Source: a virus
Length of the DNA: 20,937 nucleotides
Virus record (IMG/VR): IMGVR_UViG_3300022074_000460
Location: 1-20,937 of that record
Reading direction: 5' to 3' (one strand)
Each line of letters starts with the position of its first letter. The stretch's first letter is position 1. Below the pieces are notes generated by a model. It was not told where the DNA came from, searched no databases, and worked only from the letters and a program-made list of their open reading frames with translations. Below, piece by piece: positions 1 to 6,161 of this stretch. A program made the position numbers and the translations under genes.

Positions 1-93
1 GAATTTATATAGAATGACCCCCCCCCTCTCGAGGCGCAGGGGGTACAATTTTTTTAGTTAATCCACAGACACACAAGTTGAGACCCCCCCTTG
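1..93. other. Leader region upstream of the methyltransferase gene, homopolymer rich
   Basis: No gene is visible here. The stretch has a run of nine C at 18-26, five G at 39-43, seven T at 49-55 and seven C at 84-90. The in-frame TGA at 79-81 closes the methyltransferase frame upstream, so that gene cannot begin further left. No convincing -35/-10 pair or strong Shine-Dalgarno was found. Confidence 0.5.
22..55 (+). terminator. Possible weak rho-independent terminator
   Basis: CCCCC at 22-26 can pair with GGGGG at 39-43 across a 12-base loop, and a run of seven T (49-55) follows five bases later. The short stem, large loop and gap before the T run make this a weak candidate. It would end transcription of whatever lies left of the window. 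Confidence 0.3.
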
Positions 94-993
94 ATGGATT
101 ATGCCAAAAGGTTAAACCACGTTGATTTGTGTTCAGGGGTTGGCGGGTTTGCATTGGGGTTTCGTTGGGCTGGAATGTCCGATCCGATTTTGTTTTGCGA
201 TACTGATGAGTGGTGTCGCAGGGTGTTGAAAAAGAATTTTCCTAACACCCCCCTAGCTAATGATGTGCGCGAGGTAGCGGATGAGCCATCCCGATTTATT
301 CGGCAGCGGGTCGATATCGTCACCGCCGGATACCCTTGCCAGCCATTTAGCAATTCGGGATTGCGAAGAGGCGAAGAAGATCCTCGCCACATCTTTCCGC
401 ACATCTTGCGGCTTGTTACACAAACGCGACCCACTTGGTGCGTTTTCGAGAATGTTTATGGACACCTCTCGCTGGGCTTGGACACAGTACTCGATGCAAT
501 GGCAGCCGAAGGCTACGCCAGCCGGACGTTTATTGTTCCAGCTACAGGTGTCGGCGCGAGGCATCAGAGAAAGCGGGTCTGGATTGTGGGCTACTCCCCG
601 AACAACGGATGTGACGGGAGGGGCGAGGACGCTAGGCGAGGATGGGCGCAGGGTGAGCAAAAGCAACCCCAGCCAGACTTACGGGGCGAATCTAGCGGAT
701 CAGGTTTTGATGTGGCCGACTCCCAGAGCTTCGGAGTGGAAGGACTGCGGGGAGGTGGGGAGCAAGTCGCACTCTCACATGATGGACAAAGAATATCTCT
801 GTGCGGGAGTCAAAGACCCAGCCCAACCCAATGGGCGGCTGAACCCCGACTGGACAGAGTGGCTGATGGGTTACCCAATCGGGTGGACAGAATTAAAGGA
901 TTAGGCAACGCAATCGTTCCTCAAATAGCCATGAATATTGGGCTGGCTATAGTTGAGCATGAGCGAAAATTTGGGGCGTTGCACAACTGTTAG
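94..993 (+). CDS. DNA (cytosine-5-)-methyltransferase
   Basis: This gene transfers a methyl group from S-adenosylmethionine to C5 of cytosine in a DNA target, probably shielding phage DNA from host restriction. From ATG 94 (299 aa) it shows motif I at about residues 11-22 (DLCSGVGGFALG), motif IV with catalytic Cys82 in GYPCQPFS, motif VI Glu119-Asn-Val, motif VIII Gln158-Arg-Lys-Arg161, and motif X near Gly271-Asn272 (GLGNAIVPQ). These are the canonical C5-MTase blocks in order, so it looks complete. The start is ATG 94 or the adjacent TTG 91; an in-frame stop at 79-81 rules out anything longer, and no strong Shine-Dalgarno precedes it. The stretch between motifs VIII and X, where the target-recognition domain should lie, is unusually rich in Gly, Gln, Ser and Arg and poor in hydrophobic residues. 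That same DNA carries a patterned +1-frame ORF (281-904). The recognition sequence cannot be predicted. Confidence 0.93.
   Translation: MDYAKRLNHVDLCSGVGGFALGFRWAGMSDPILFCDTDEWCRRVLKKNFPNTPLANDVREVADEPSRFIRQRVDIVTAGYPCQPFSNSGLRRGEEDPRHIFPHILRLVTQTRPTWCVFENVYGHLSLGLDTVLDAMAAEGYASRTFIVPATGVGARHQRKRVWIVGYSPNNGCDGRGEDARRGWAQGEQKQPQPDLRGESSGSGFDVADSQSFGVEGLRGGGEQVALSHDGQRISLCGSQRPSPTQWAAEPRLDRVADGLPNRVDRIKGLGNAIVPQIAMNIGLAIVEHERKFGALHNC
271..274 (+). promoter_or_regulatory. Shine-Dalgarno for the nested ORF
   Basis: GAGG sits six bases before ATG 281, which is ideal spacing. It lies inside the methyltransferase coding sequence, where a ribosome binding site has no use for that gene. It supports independent translation of the nested +1 ORF, although a four-base match can arise by chance. 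Confidence 0.5.
281..904 (+). CDS. Overprinted ORF nested in the methyltransferase gene (+1 frame), unknown function
   Basis: This 207-aa frame lies wholly inside the cytosine methyltransferase gene, offset by +1. It starts at ATG 281, six bases after a GAGG. The product is not random-looking: it has ATPAGRLLFQL at residues 78-88, LWATP at 102-106, MWPTPRAS at 144-151, and a tryptophan-rich C-terminus at 187-205 with EWLMGYPIGWT. From memory, proteins with WPTPxAS and a C-terminal LNPxWxEWLMGxPxGWT are annotated in many phages and prophages as hypothetical or methyltransferase-related. I cannot check whether those copies also overlap a methyltransferase frame. Motifs opposite conserved blocks (VIII, IX-X) may be forced shadows of the main gene. 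The WPTPRAS region lies opposite the poorly patterned target-recognition segment and is harder to explain that way. No catalytic motif, signal peptide or membrane segment is seen, and function is unknown. Confidence 0.5.
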   Translation: MSHPDLFGSGSISSPPDTLASHLAIRDCEEAKKILATSFRTSCGLLHKRDPLGAFSRMFMDTSRWAWTQYSMQWQPKATPAGRLLFQLQVSARGIRESGSGLWATPRTTDVTGGARTLGEDGRRVSKSNPSQTYGANLADQVLMWPTPRASEWKDCGEVGSKSHSHMMDKEYLCAGVKDPAQPNGRLNPDWTEWLMGYPIGWTELKD

Positions 994-1034
994 GCGCAGG
1001 CGCGTTCCCAATCGCGCTGTAGGGAGAGGGGCGG

Positions 1035-2426
1035 GTGTCCAATTTAGAGGAAGTCCTCGCGAAAGTGGGGGCTGATCCAGAGCTATTCGTGCGCCATGTT
1101 TTGCGTGCAGAGCCTCAAGAGTGGCAGGCGGAAGCTTTGCGTGCTGTTCGGGATAATAATAAGGTTTGCATCAAGTCCGGTCATGGAGTTGGCAAATCGA
1201 CTTTTTTAGCATGGTTGGTACTTTGGCAGCTATTGACCAAATACCCGACTAAGGTTGTTGCTACGGCAAACACAGCCCACCAGCTACATGACATCCTATG
1301 GACGGAGGTCGAAAAATGGTCGAGGGAGCTTCCAGAGGGCTTTAAAGACCAGCTGGATTTTAAACAGGATAAAATTAGCCTAAAGGGCGTTTCTGACTCG
1401 TTCTGTGCATTTAGAACAGCCAGAAAGGAATCGCCGGAATCTTTGCAGGGCTTTCACAGCCCCAACATGATGGTTTTGGTCGATGAGGCCTCCGGCGTTG
1501 ACGAACAGGTGTTTATTGTTGGCGAGGGTACGATGTCGACCCCAAACGCCAAGACAGTTTTGACGGGAAACCCTACTAGGACAGAAGGTTTCTTTTACGA
1601 GTCCTTTCATAGCAATCGTGAGCAGTGGCACTGTATGACGGTGTCTTGCGAAGATAGCCCGATGGTTTCGGAGTCCTTTTTGGCTGATATGCGCCAAAAG
1701 TATGGAGAGGACTCAAATGTCTGGCGGGTGCGCGTTGCCGGAGAGTTTCCGACCCAATCGGACGATGTGTTAGTGCCGTTGCATTTGGTAGAGAGTGCGG
1801 TAAAGCGGGAAATAGAGCCTTCGCCGACCACGCCTGTTGTTTGGGCGGTTGACGTTGCTAGGTACGGGCAAGACAGATCAGCGCTTTGCAAGCGGCAGGG
1901 GCAAGTGGTTTTAGAGCCTGTAAAAACGTGGCAGGGCAAAGATATCATGGAGCTAGCAGGCATCATCCTGTCGGAATATGATTTAACGGCTTACTCGATG
2001 CGCCCAGACGCTATTTTTATTGATAGCATAGGGGTTGGGGCTGGTTTGGCTGACCGCCTTAGTGAGTTGGATATGCCAGCCATCGCTGTTGCGGTTTCAG
2101 AAAGTCCGGCCTTAAAAAGCAAGTTTGTGCGGTTGCGGGACGAGTTGTTTTGGAAGGCGCGTGAGTGGTTTGAAGAGCGCTCATGCCAAGTGCCAAACGA
2201 TCCGACACTAATACAAGAATTAACTGCTATCCGATATAAATTCCAATCTTCTGGAAAAATGAAGGTTGAGAGTAAAGACGAGATGAAGCGTAGGGGGCAA
2301 CGCTCACCTGACGTAGCCGATGCGTTTGTGATGACGTTTGCACAAGAAGGAGCGCTGGCAACAGGCTCTTACAGCAAATGGTCGGGCAATCGCGCTATTA
2401 AGCAAGACAGGGGGTGGGTTGTATGA
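1035..2426 (+). CDS. terL: Terminase large subunit (packaging ATPase and nuclease)
   Basis: This is the ATP-driven motor that threads phage DNA into the prohead through the portal and cuts the concatemer. The 463-aa protein has an adenine-binding EWQ at residues 29-31, a Walker A loop SGHGVGKS at 48-55 (Lys54), and Walker B MMVLVDE at 145-151 with Asp150-Glu151. The C-terminal RNase H-like nuclease shows acidic residues at Asp273 (VDVARYG), Asp330 (FIDSIGVGAG) and Asp426/Asp429 (SPDVADAF). Length and order are normal for a complete TerL. The GTG start at 1035 is preceded by GAGGGG at 1026-1031, which fixes it. The portal follows about 1.4 kb downstream, separated by very small genes. No recognisable small terminase lies beside it; one could be left of the window or among the unknown small genes. 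Confidence 0.97.
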   Translation: MSNLEEVLAKVGADPELFVRHVLRAEPQEWQAEALRAVRDNNKVCIKSGHGVGKSTFLAWLVLWQLLTKYPTKVVATANTAHQLHDILWTEVEKWSRELPEGFKDQLDFKQDKISLKGVSDSFCAFRTARKESPESLQGFHSPNMMVLVDEASGVDEQVFIVGEGTMSTPNAKTVLTGNPTRTEGFFYESFHSNREQWHCMTVSCEDSPMVSESFLADMRQKYGEDSNVWRVRVAGEFPTQSDDVLVPLHLVESAVKREIEPSPTTPVVWAVDVARYGQDRSALCKRQGQVVLEPVKTWQGKDIMELAGIILSEYDLTAYSMRPDAIFIDSIGVGAGLADRLSELDMPAIAVAVSESPALKSKFVRLRDELFWKAREWFEERSCQVPNDPTLIQELTAIRYKFQSSGKMKVESKDEMKRRGQRSPDVADAFVMTFAQEGALATGSYSKWSGNRAIKQDRGWVV

Positions 2427-2707
2427 CGGATAATATCGTTGAGTTTCCGAAAACGGAATTGGACGTGGAATTCACGCCGGAGGGTGACTCCGATGTTGAC
2501 CAAGTGGCAAACGCTTTTATTTGTATGGGCGCAGGCGTCAGGGAAATGGGCGATGTCGATTATGACGCCCTGTTTTACGGTGCGATTGCGGCAGCAGGGT
2601 ATTTTGCCGCAGAGATGGGTATGAGCGCCCAAGAGTTTAGTGACTTATTAAAAAAGGTGGAAGTACGTGAAGAAAAAAGACCCCCGCCTGACCCGATTGG
2701 GGCTTGA
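2423..2707 (+). CDS. Small acidic hypothetical protein
   Basis: This 94-aa product is not recognised. It is acidic in its first half, has a central Ala/Gly stretch (GAIAAAGYFAAEMG) and ends in a charged, proline-rich tail. ATG 2423 overlaps the terL stop in an ATGA, and AGGGGG at 2409-2414 provides a ribosome site, so translation is probably coupled to terL. An in-frame GTG at 2414 is possible but less likely. The acidic composition contrasts with the strongly basic proteins downstream. Position after terL would fit a packaging accessory, but nothing in the sequence shows a DNA-binding fold. Confidence 0.75.
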   Translation: MTDNIVEFPKTELDVEFTPEGDSDVDQVANAFICMGAGVREMGDVDYDALFYGAIAAAGYFAAEMGMSAQEFSDLLKKVEVREEKRPPPDPIGA

Positions 2708-2954
2708 GGGCTATAACAAACCAAAACGCACACCTCGCCACCCGAAAAAAAGCCACGTGGTCGTGGCTAAAGAGGGTGACAAGGTCAAAACTATTCGCTT
2801 CGGCGAACAGGGCGCAAAAACTGCGGGCGCTCCTAAAAAGGGCGAATCTGACGCCATGAAAAAGAAGCGCAAGAGTTTTAAAGCAAGACACGCGAAAAAC
2901 ATCGTGAAAGGCAAAATGTCTGCGGCCTATTGGGCGGACAAGGTTAAATGGTGA
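2667..2954 (+). CDS. Small basic conserved marine-phage protein
   Basis: This 95-aa protein is rich in Lys and Arg, with segments RTPRHPKKSHVVVAKEG, KVKTIRFGEQG, FKARHAKNIVKGKMSAAYW and a C-terminal DKVKW. I recognise this layout from uncultured marine phage genomes, where it is annotated only as hypothetical; a nucleic-acid-binding role is guessed from charge alone. The start is GTG 2667, set by AGGTGG at 2655-2660 six bases upstream. It overlaps the preceding gene by 41 bases in a different frame. No cysteine motif or membrane segment is present. Confidence 0.82.
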   Translation: MKKKDPRLTRLGLEGYNKPKRTPRHPKKSHVVVAKEGDKVKTIRFGEQGAKTAGAPKKGESDAMKKKRKSFKARHAKNIVKGKMSAAYWADKVKW

Positions 2955-2958
2955 AAAA

Positions 2959-3174
2959 ATGGAAAAGTGCAATTCATGTCACGCACCACAAAAGTGCGAG
3001 GACAGAAATAAGTGCATCGCTGGAAAGGTGCAGGGTGTCTCAGACGTTCTTACCAAACAGCCGGAGCGTATGAGCGTCCTGACTACAGGCGGGATTAGTT
3101 ACACTCAGCCAGAGCCTGTGGTTGTGAAGGCAAAAAAGGCTGTGAAAAAAGTTACCAGAAAGGCAGGCAAATAA
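2959..3174 (+). CDS. Four-cysteine small protein A, possible zinc knuckle
   Basis: This 71-aa product has Cys4, Cys7, Cys13 and Cys19 (C-x2-C-x5-C-x5-C) in KCNSCHAPQKC and the following residues. The rest is a Ser/Thr/Val-rich middle and a lysine-rich tail (KAKKAVKKVTRKAGK). The four-cysteine spacing could bind one zinc ion. The same spacing, again followed by a KVQ, recurs in the gene at 3261, so the two are probable paralogues. The start ATG 2959 follows GGTGA four bases upstream. Basic tail plus Cys cluster suggests nucleic acid or protein contact, but function is unknown. Confidence 0.75.
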   Translation: MEKCNSCHAPQKCEDRNKCIAGKVQGVSDVLTKQPERMSVLTTGGISYTQPEPVVVKAKKAVKKVTRKAGK

Positions 3175-3264
3175 ATGGGTTACGGTAAAAAAGGCAAAGG
3201 TAAGAAAAAGGGCTATGGCGGAGTTAACTGCAAAACAGGCAAATACGCCTCAAAGTCCTTATGA
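3175..3264 (+). CDS. 29-residue Gly/Lys/Tyr-rich micro-protein
   Basis: This short frame starts with the ATG immediately after the upstream TAA (3172-3174), encodes 29 residues and ends in a TGA that overlaps the next ATG (ATGA at 3261-3264). The product is almost entirely Gly, Lys and Tyr at the N-terminus (MGYGKKGKGKKKGYGG) with one Cys. AGGCAGG at 3161-3167 is a plausible ribosome site. Exact abutment on both sides is the main argument that it is real. No function is recognisable; it is extremely basic. Confidence 0.6.
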   Translation: MGYGKKGKGKKKGYGGVNCKTGKYASKSL

Positions 3265-3521
3265 TCAAATATTTACGCGCCCCTCGCGAGAAAAAGCCTG
3301 TTGCTTTTGTAAAATGTCAGGGGTGCGTCACTCCCAAAAAATGCAAAACGAGTGAGGCTTGTAATGCCAAAGTTCAAAAAAGTCCCAAAAGACAAGAAAA
3401 GCGGAGTGGCGAAAAAGTATCTATCAGGCTCGAAAAACAAATCGGCAGCAGCCAAAGAGCTAAAATCTACCGCCGAAGCTTACAAGGCAGGCCGCAAGAT
3501 AAACGTCAAGGCGGTTTCTAA
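3261..3521 (+). CDS. Four-cysteine small protein B, paralogue of 2959 gene
   Basis: This 86-aa frame begins with a basic segment, then KCQGCVTPKKC with Cys19, Cys22, Cys28 and Cys34 in the same C-x2-C-x5-C-x5-C spacing as the gene at 2959, again followed by KVQ. The remaining half (about residue 35 on) overlaps the next gene (3364-3591) in another frame for 158 bases and looks like low-information, highly basic sequence. That tail may be a shadow acquired when an earlier stop was lost. The start ATG 3261 is coupled to the micro-gene by ATGA. A zinc-binding role is possible; nothing more specific can be said. Confidence 0.65.
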   Translation: MIKYLRAPREKKPVAFVKCQGCVTPKKCKTSEACNAKVQKSPKRQEKRSGEKVSIRLEKQIGSSQRAKIYRRSLQGRPQDKRQGGF

Positions 3522-3591
3522 ATTTAGGAGTAAGGACAATGCCAAAAGCAAAGCCGTTAAGCGAAAAGGCAAAAAGCGCTCTACGCGATAA
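3364..3591 (+). CDS. Small lysine-rich conserved phage protein
   Basis: This 75-aa protein begins MPKFKKVPKDKKSGVAKKY, contains SGSKNKSAAAKELKSTAEAYKAG and ends in a basic tail. I associate this kind of sequence with marine phage genomes, where it has no known function. ATG 3364 is preferred over GTG 3352 because GAGG at 3354-3357 lies six bases before it. It overlaps the previous frame by 158 bases and the next gene by 53 bases, both out of frame. The central segment is likely helical; high Lys content suggests DNA contact, but this is inference. Confidence 0.75.
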   Translation: MPKFKKVPKDKKSGVAKKYLSGSKNKSAAAKELKSTAEAYKAGRKINVKAVSKFRSKDNAKSKAVKRKGKKRSTR

Positions 3592-3793
3592 AGCTAAAGG
3601 CACAAAGTATTCTTACGGAGAGCTTGCTCAAGTGTATCGCCGAGGGCAGGGAGCTTATTTAGGCGGCGGAAGCAGAAGAGTCCCAATGGCGGCATGGTCT
3701 ATGGGTCGGGTCAATTCCTATATGTCTGGAAAAGGCGGTGCGCGTAAAGCTGACGCTGACATATATAAAAAAGCAAGGTCTCGAAAAAAATGA
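3539..3793 (+). CDS. Conserved small phage protein, DUF5824-like
   Basis: This 84-aa protein has the pattern LAQVYRRGQGAYLGGGSR, then VPMAAWSMGRVNSYMSGK and a charged C-terminus. The pairing of a 'VYRRG.GAY' block with a 'W.M.RVNS' block resembles the DUF5824-type proteins of phages as I remember them; function is unknown. The start ATG 3539 is set by AGGAG at 3526-3530. It overlaps the upstream gene by 53 bases and its stop overlaps the portal ATG (ATGA at 3790), so it is probably coupled to portal translation. Confidence 0.75.
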   Translation: MPKAKPLSEKAKSALRDKAKGTKYSYGELAQVYRRGQGAYLGGGSRRVPMAAWSMGRVNSYMSGKGGARKADADIYKKARSRKK

Positions 3794-5769
3794 TGGATAA
3801 AGATAAAATAGGCCAGATTGTAGGTCGAGAGATACAAGACTCCCTGCAATATTTTGAACAGGAGTTCTCACAAAATCGTGTGGAAGCGCTGGACTATTAT
3901 CTGGCAAAGCCTCTGGGCAACGAAATTGAAGGGCGCTCAAGCGTGGTATCTACTGAGTTTGCGGACACAGTAGAACAGGTCATGCCTTCTTTAATGCGGC
4001 TTTTTACAGGCTCAGACAAAATCGTGCGGTTTGCGCCTCGCACTGCCGAAGATACTGAGGCGGCTGAACAGGCCACCGACTATGTTAATTTTATCCTTGA
4101 GAACGATTGCAATAAATACCGCCTAATTCATGATTTTGTAAAAGACGCCCTGATGTTTAAAATAGGGGTCGTAAAGGTATATTGGGACGAGAGCTACAAT
4201 GTAGAGGAGGCGCTCTACGAAAGCGTGACCCAAGACCAGCTTGCCCTTTTGCTAAATAACCCTGACATTGAAGTGGTCGAACAGGAAGAGACTGTTTTGG
4301 TCGCGCCTGATGCTGACGGGCTTGGCGGGGTTTCAAATTACGATTTGAAGGTTAAGGTGCGTAAAAAAGCCGGACGCATACGCGCTGAAAATGTGCCGCC
4401 AGAGGAATTTTTGATTTCTCGTAGAGCAAAAAGCCTGCAAGACGCACGATTTTTGTGTCACCGCACCCTTTTGACAATATCCCAGCTTGTATCGATGGGC
4501 TTTGATGAGGATGAGATTGAGGAACACGCAAGCTATAATGATTTGGAAGTAGAAGAAGAAGTGGATCGCCGCTTTGGCGATATCGAAGGCGGGAATGTAT
4601 CGGATGCGGCTGATCCTTCACAGCGCGAAGTAATGGTGTATGAGACTATTATTCTTTGCGACTATGACGAGGACGGTATAGCGGAACGCAGGCGGGTTGT
4701 TTCTATCGGCAATGATGGCACGCACGTTTTGTCAAACGAGATTATTGATTATATACCGTTTGCTGTAGTATCGCCGCTATTGATGCCGCACCGTCTTATC
4801 GGACGCAGTTTGTTTGATTTGACTAAAGACTTACAGCTTTTGAAGTCTACTCTGCTTCGGCAGCAGTTAGACAGCACCTATGCCATCAACTTTCCTCGCC
4901 TGCTAGTTCAGGAGGGAGCAGTAAATTTAGATGATTTATTAGATGGCGGCGCTGGCGGGATTATCCGTACTAGGCAAATGGGGAGCGTGCAACAGCTAGC
5001 AACACAGGGCGTTGGTAATGAAGTTCAGCCTTTGCTCCAATACATTGATCAAATCAAGGAGCAGAGAACCGGAATTTCTAAGGCCAGTGCTGGGCTAGAC
5101 GCATCGGTACTGCAATCAACAACCGCTAGTGCGGTTGCCGCTACGGTTAAAGGCGCTGGTCAGAAGTTAGAGTATTTCGCGAGAACAATAGCGGAGGTCG
5201 GGCTAAAGGATCTTTATAACCTTGTTCTGAAGCTAGTCACGACCCATCAGCAACAAGAGCGCATTGTGCGGTTGCGTAATCAGTTTGTGACTATCGACCC
5301 TCGTCTTTTTAAGGGATTTGATACGGTGGTCAATGTCGGGCTTGGCTCGATGGATGAAAATGAAAAGCTGATGAAGCTAGGTCAGATGATTTCTAAACAG
5401 GAATCTATTTTGCAACAGCTAGGCAAAGAAAATGATATAGTTAGTGTCGAGCAGTACACAAACACTCTGCGTCAGTATGCAGAGGTGGCCGGCTTTAAGG
5501 ACACTGACAAATACTTCAAAGACCCAGCGCAAGTTGAGCAGAAGCCTCCACCACCTCCTCCGCCTCCGATGCCAGATCCGAATGCCGCCGCTATGGCAAA
5601 GGTTCAGGCAGAGTTTGCGATAAAAGAAAAGAAGCTTGAGTTAGAGATTGCTTTGAAGCGCGAAGAGATGATGGCAGAGCTAGAGTTGCGTAGACAGGAA
5701 TTAGCTACTGAGGCACAGCTACGCAGGGAAAAAATCCAAATAGATGGTCGGGTTAGCACAAATCTATAA
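3790..5769 (+). CDS. Portal protein
   Basis: The portal is the dodecameric ring at one capsid vertex through which DNA enters and leaves. This 659-aa product has the usual features of the large podovirus-type portals: an N-terminal helical region (EALDYYL, SSVVSTEFADTVEQVMPSLMRLF), a central region with a VKVYWDE strand and 'PPEEFLISRRAKS..DARF' block, and a helical crown with LGSMDENEKL. Near the C-terminus there are eight consecutive prolines (586-593), followed by a long charged segment of heptad-like Glu/Lys/Leu (about 605-650) that should form a coiled coil. ATG 3790 (second ATG at 3793) overlaps the previous stop. It sits between terL and scaffold/capsid, as expected. It looks complete. 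Confidence 0.95.
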   Translation: MMDKDKIGQIVGREIQDSLQYFEQEFSQNRVEALDYYLAKPLGNEIEGRSSVVSTEFADTVEQVMPSLMRLFTGSDKIVRFAPRTAEDTEAAEQATDYVNFILENDCNKYRLIHDFVKDALMFKIGVVKVYWDESYNVEEALYESVTQDQLALLLNNPDIEVVEQEETVLVAPDADGLGGVSNYDLKVKVRKKAGRIRAENVPPEEFLISRRAKSLQDARFLCHRTLLTISQLVSMGFDEDEIEEHASYNDLEVEEEVDRRFGDIEGGNVSDAADPSQREVMVYETIILCDYDEDGIAERRRVVSIGNDGTHVLSNEIIDYIPFAVVSPLLMPHRLIGRSLFDLTKDLQLLKSTLLRQQLDSTYAINFPRLLVQEGAVNLDDLLDGGAGGIIRTRQMGSVQQLATQGVGNEVQPLLQYIDQIKEQRTGISKASAGLDASVLQSTTASAVAATVKGAGQKLEYFARTIAEVGLKDLYNLVLKLVTTHQQQERIVRLRNQFVTIDPRLFKGFDTVVNVGLGSMDENEKLMKLGQMISKQESILQQLGKENDIVSVEQYTNTLRQYAEVAGFKDTDKYFKDPAQVEQKPPPPPPPPMPDPNAAAMAKVQAEFAIKEKKLELEIALKREEMMAELELRRQELATEAQLRREKIQIDGRVSTNL

Positions 5770-6161
5770 TGTCACAATTTGGCGATGTTATGGAGCTTTT
5801 GGCGCAAACTGAATATTGCAACAAATGGAGCTTCAAAAAGGTCATCTATTATTTTGGGATGCCTCTGGTGGAAGATCAGAGCATCCTTTTTTACAGGGGC
5901 AAAAGCTTGAGGGCTGTGTGTAATTACGCACTGGTCAGCGATGTTGACTTGGAAGCTTTGATTTCCGGCGAGGCACGCATATCAGATACAGGCTGGAAAA
6001 CTGGCAGCAATTTATTTTTTAGTGATTTCGTTTGCGTAGACAACACACGCGAAGTGATCAGATCAATTCAAAGGACTGTGGCAACAGAGCTAGGTGATGG
6101 CACTGTTGGTCATTGGTATAGACCATCAACGGAAAGGAATGGTTATGCGGTTGCAAGATGA
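5769..6161 (+). CDS. HlyC/RtxC-like toxin-activating lysine acyltransferase homologue
   Basis: This 130-aa protein matches the pattern of the HlyC family, which moves a fatty acyl group from acyl carrier protein to lysines of RTX toxins. By eye it aligns through KWS (19-21), MPLVEDQSILFY (31-42), YALVSDVDLEALISG (53-67), GWKTGSNLFFSDFV (75-88) and a final GHWYRPSTERNGYAV. Asp86 falls where the family's essential Asp (HlyC Asp92) is expected. The essential His (HlyC His23, in HRNW) aligns with Cys17 in CNKW. Such homologues occur in marine phage structural modules as I recall, with no known target. No RTX toxin or acyl carrier gene is visible here. The start ATG shares one base with the portal stop (TAATG), so it is translated with the portal. 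Family membership is fairly sure; activity is not. Confidence 0.75.
   Translation: MSQFGDVMELLAQTEYCNKWSFKKVIYYFGMPLVEDQSILFYRGKSLRAVCNYALVSDVDLEALISGEARISDTGWKTGSNLFFSDFVCVDNTREVIRSIQRTVATELGDGTVGHWYRPSTERNGYAVAR
6134..6138 (+). promoter_or_regulatory. Shine-Dalgarno deciding the start at 6145
   Basis: AAGGA lies six bases before ATG 6145 and directly abuts ATG 6139, so 6145 is the better start. It lies inside the end of the acyltransferase-like gene. Confidence 0.6.

Noticed and set aside
99-666. Reverse-strand ORFs of 111 and 137 codons (99-434 and 253-666)
   Set aside because: They lie antisense to the methyltransferase and nested frame, have no ribosome site or recognisable motif, and no other gene in the window is on the - strand.
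2637-2972. Reverse-strand 111-codon ORF, Phe-rich
   Set aside because: It is the antisense of a Lys-rich gene; AAA/AAG codons read backwards give Phe and Leu. No motif or ribosome site.
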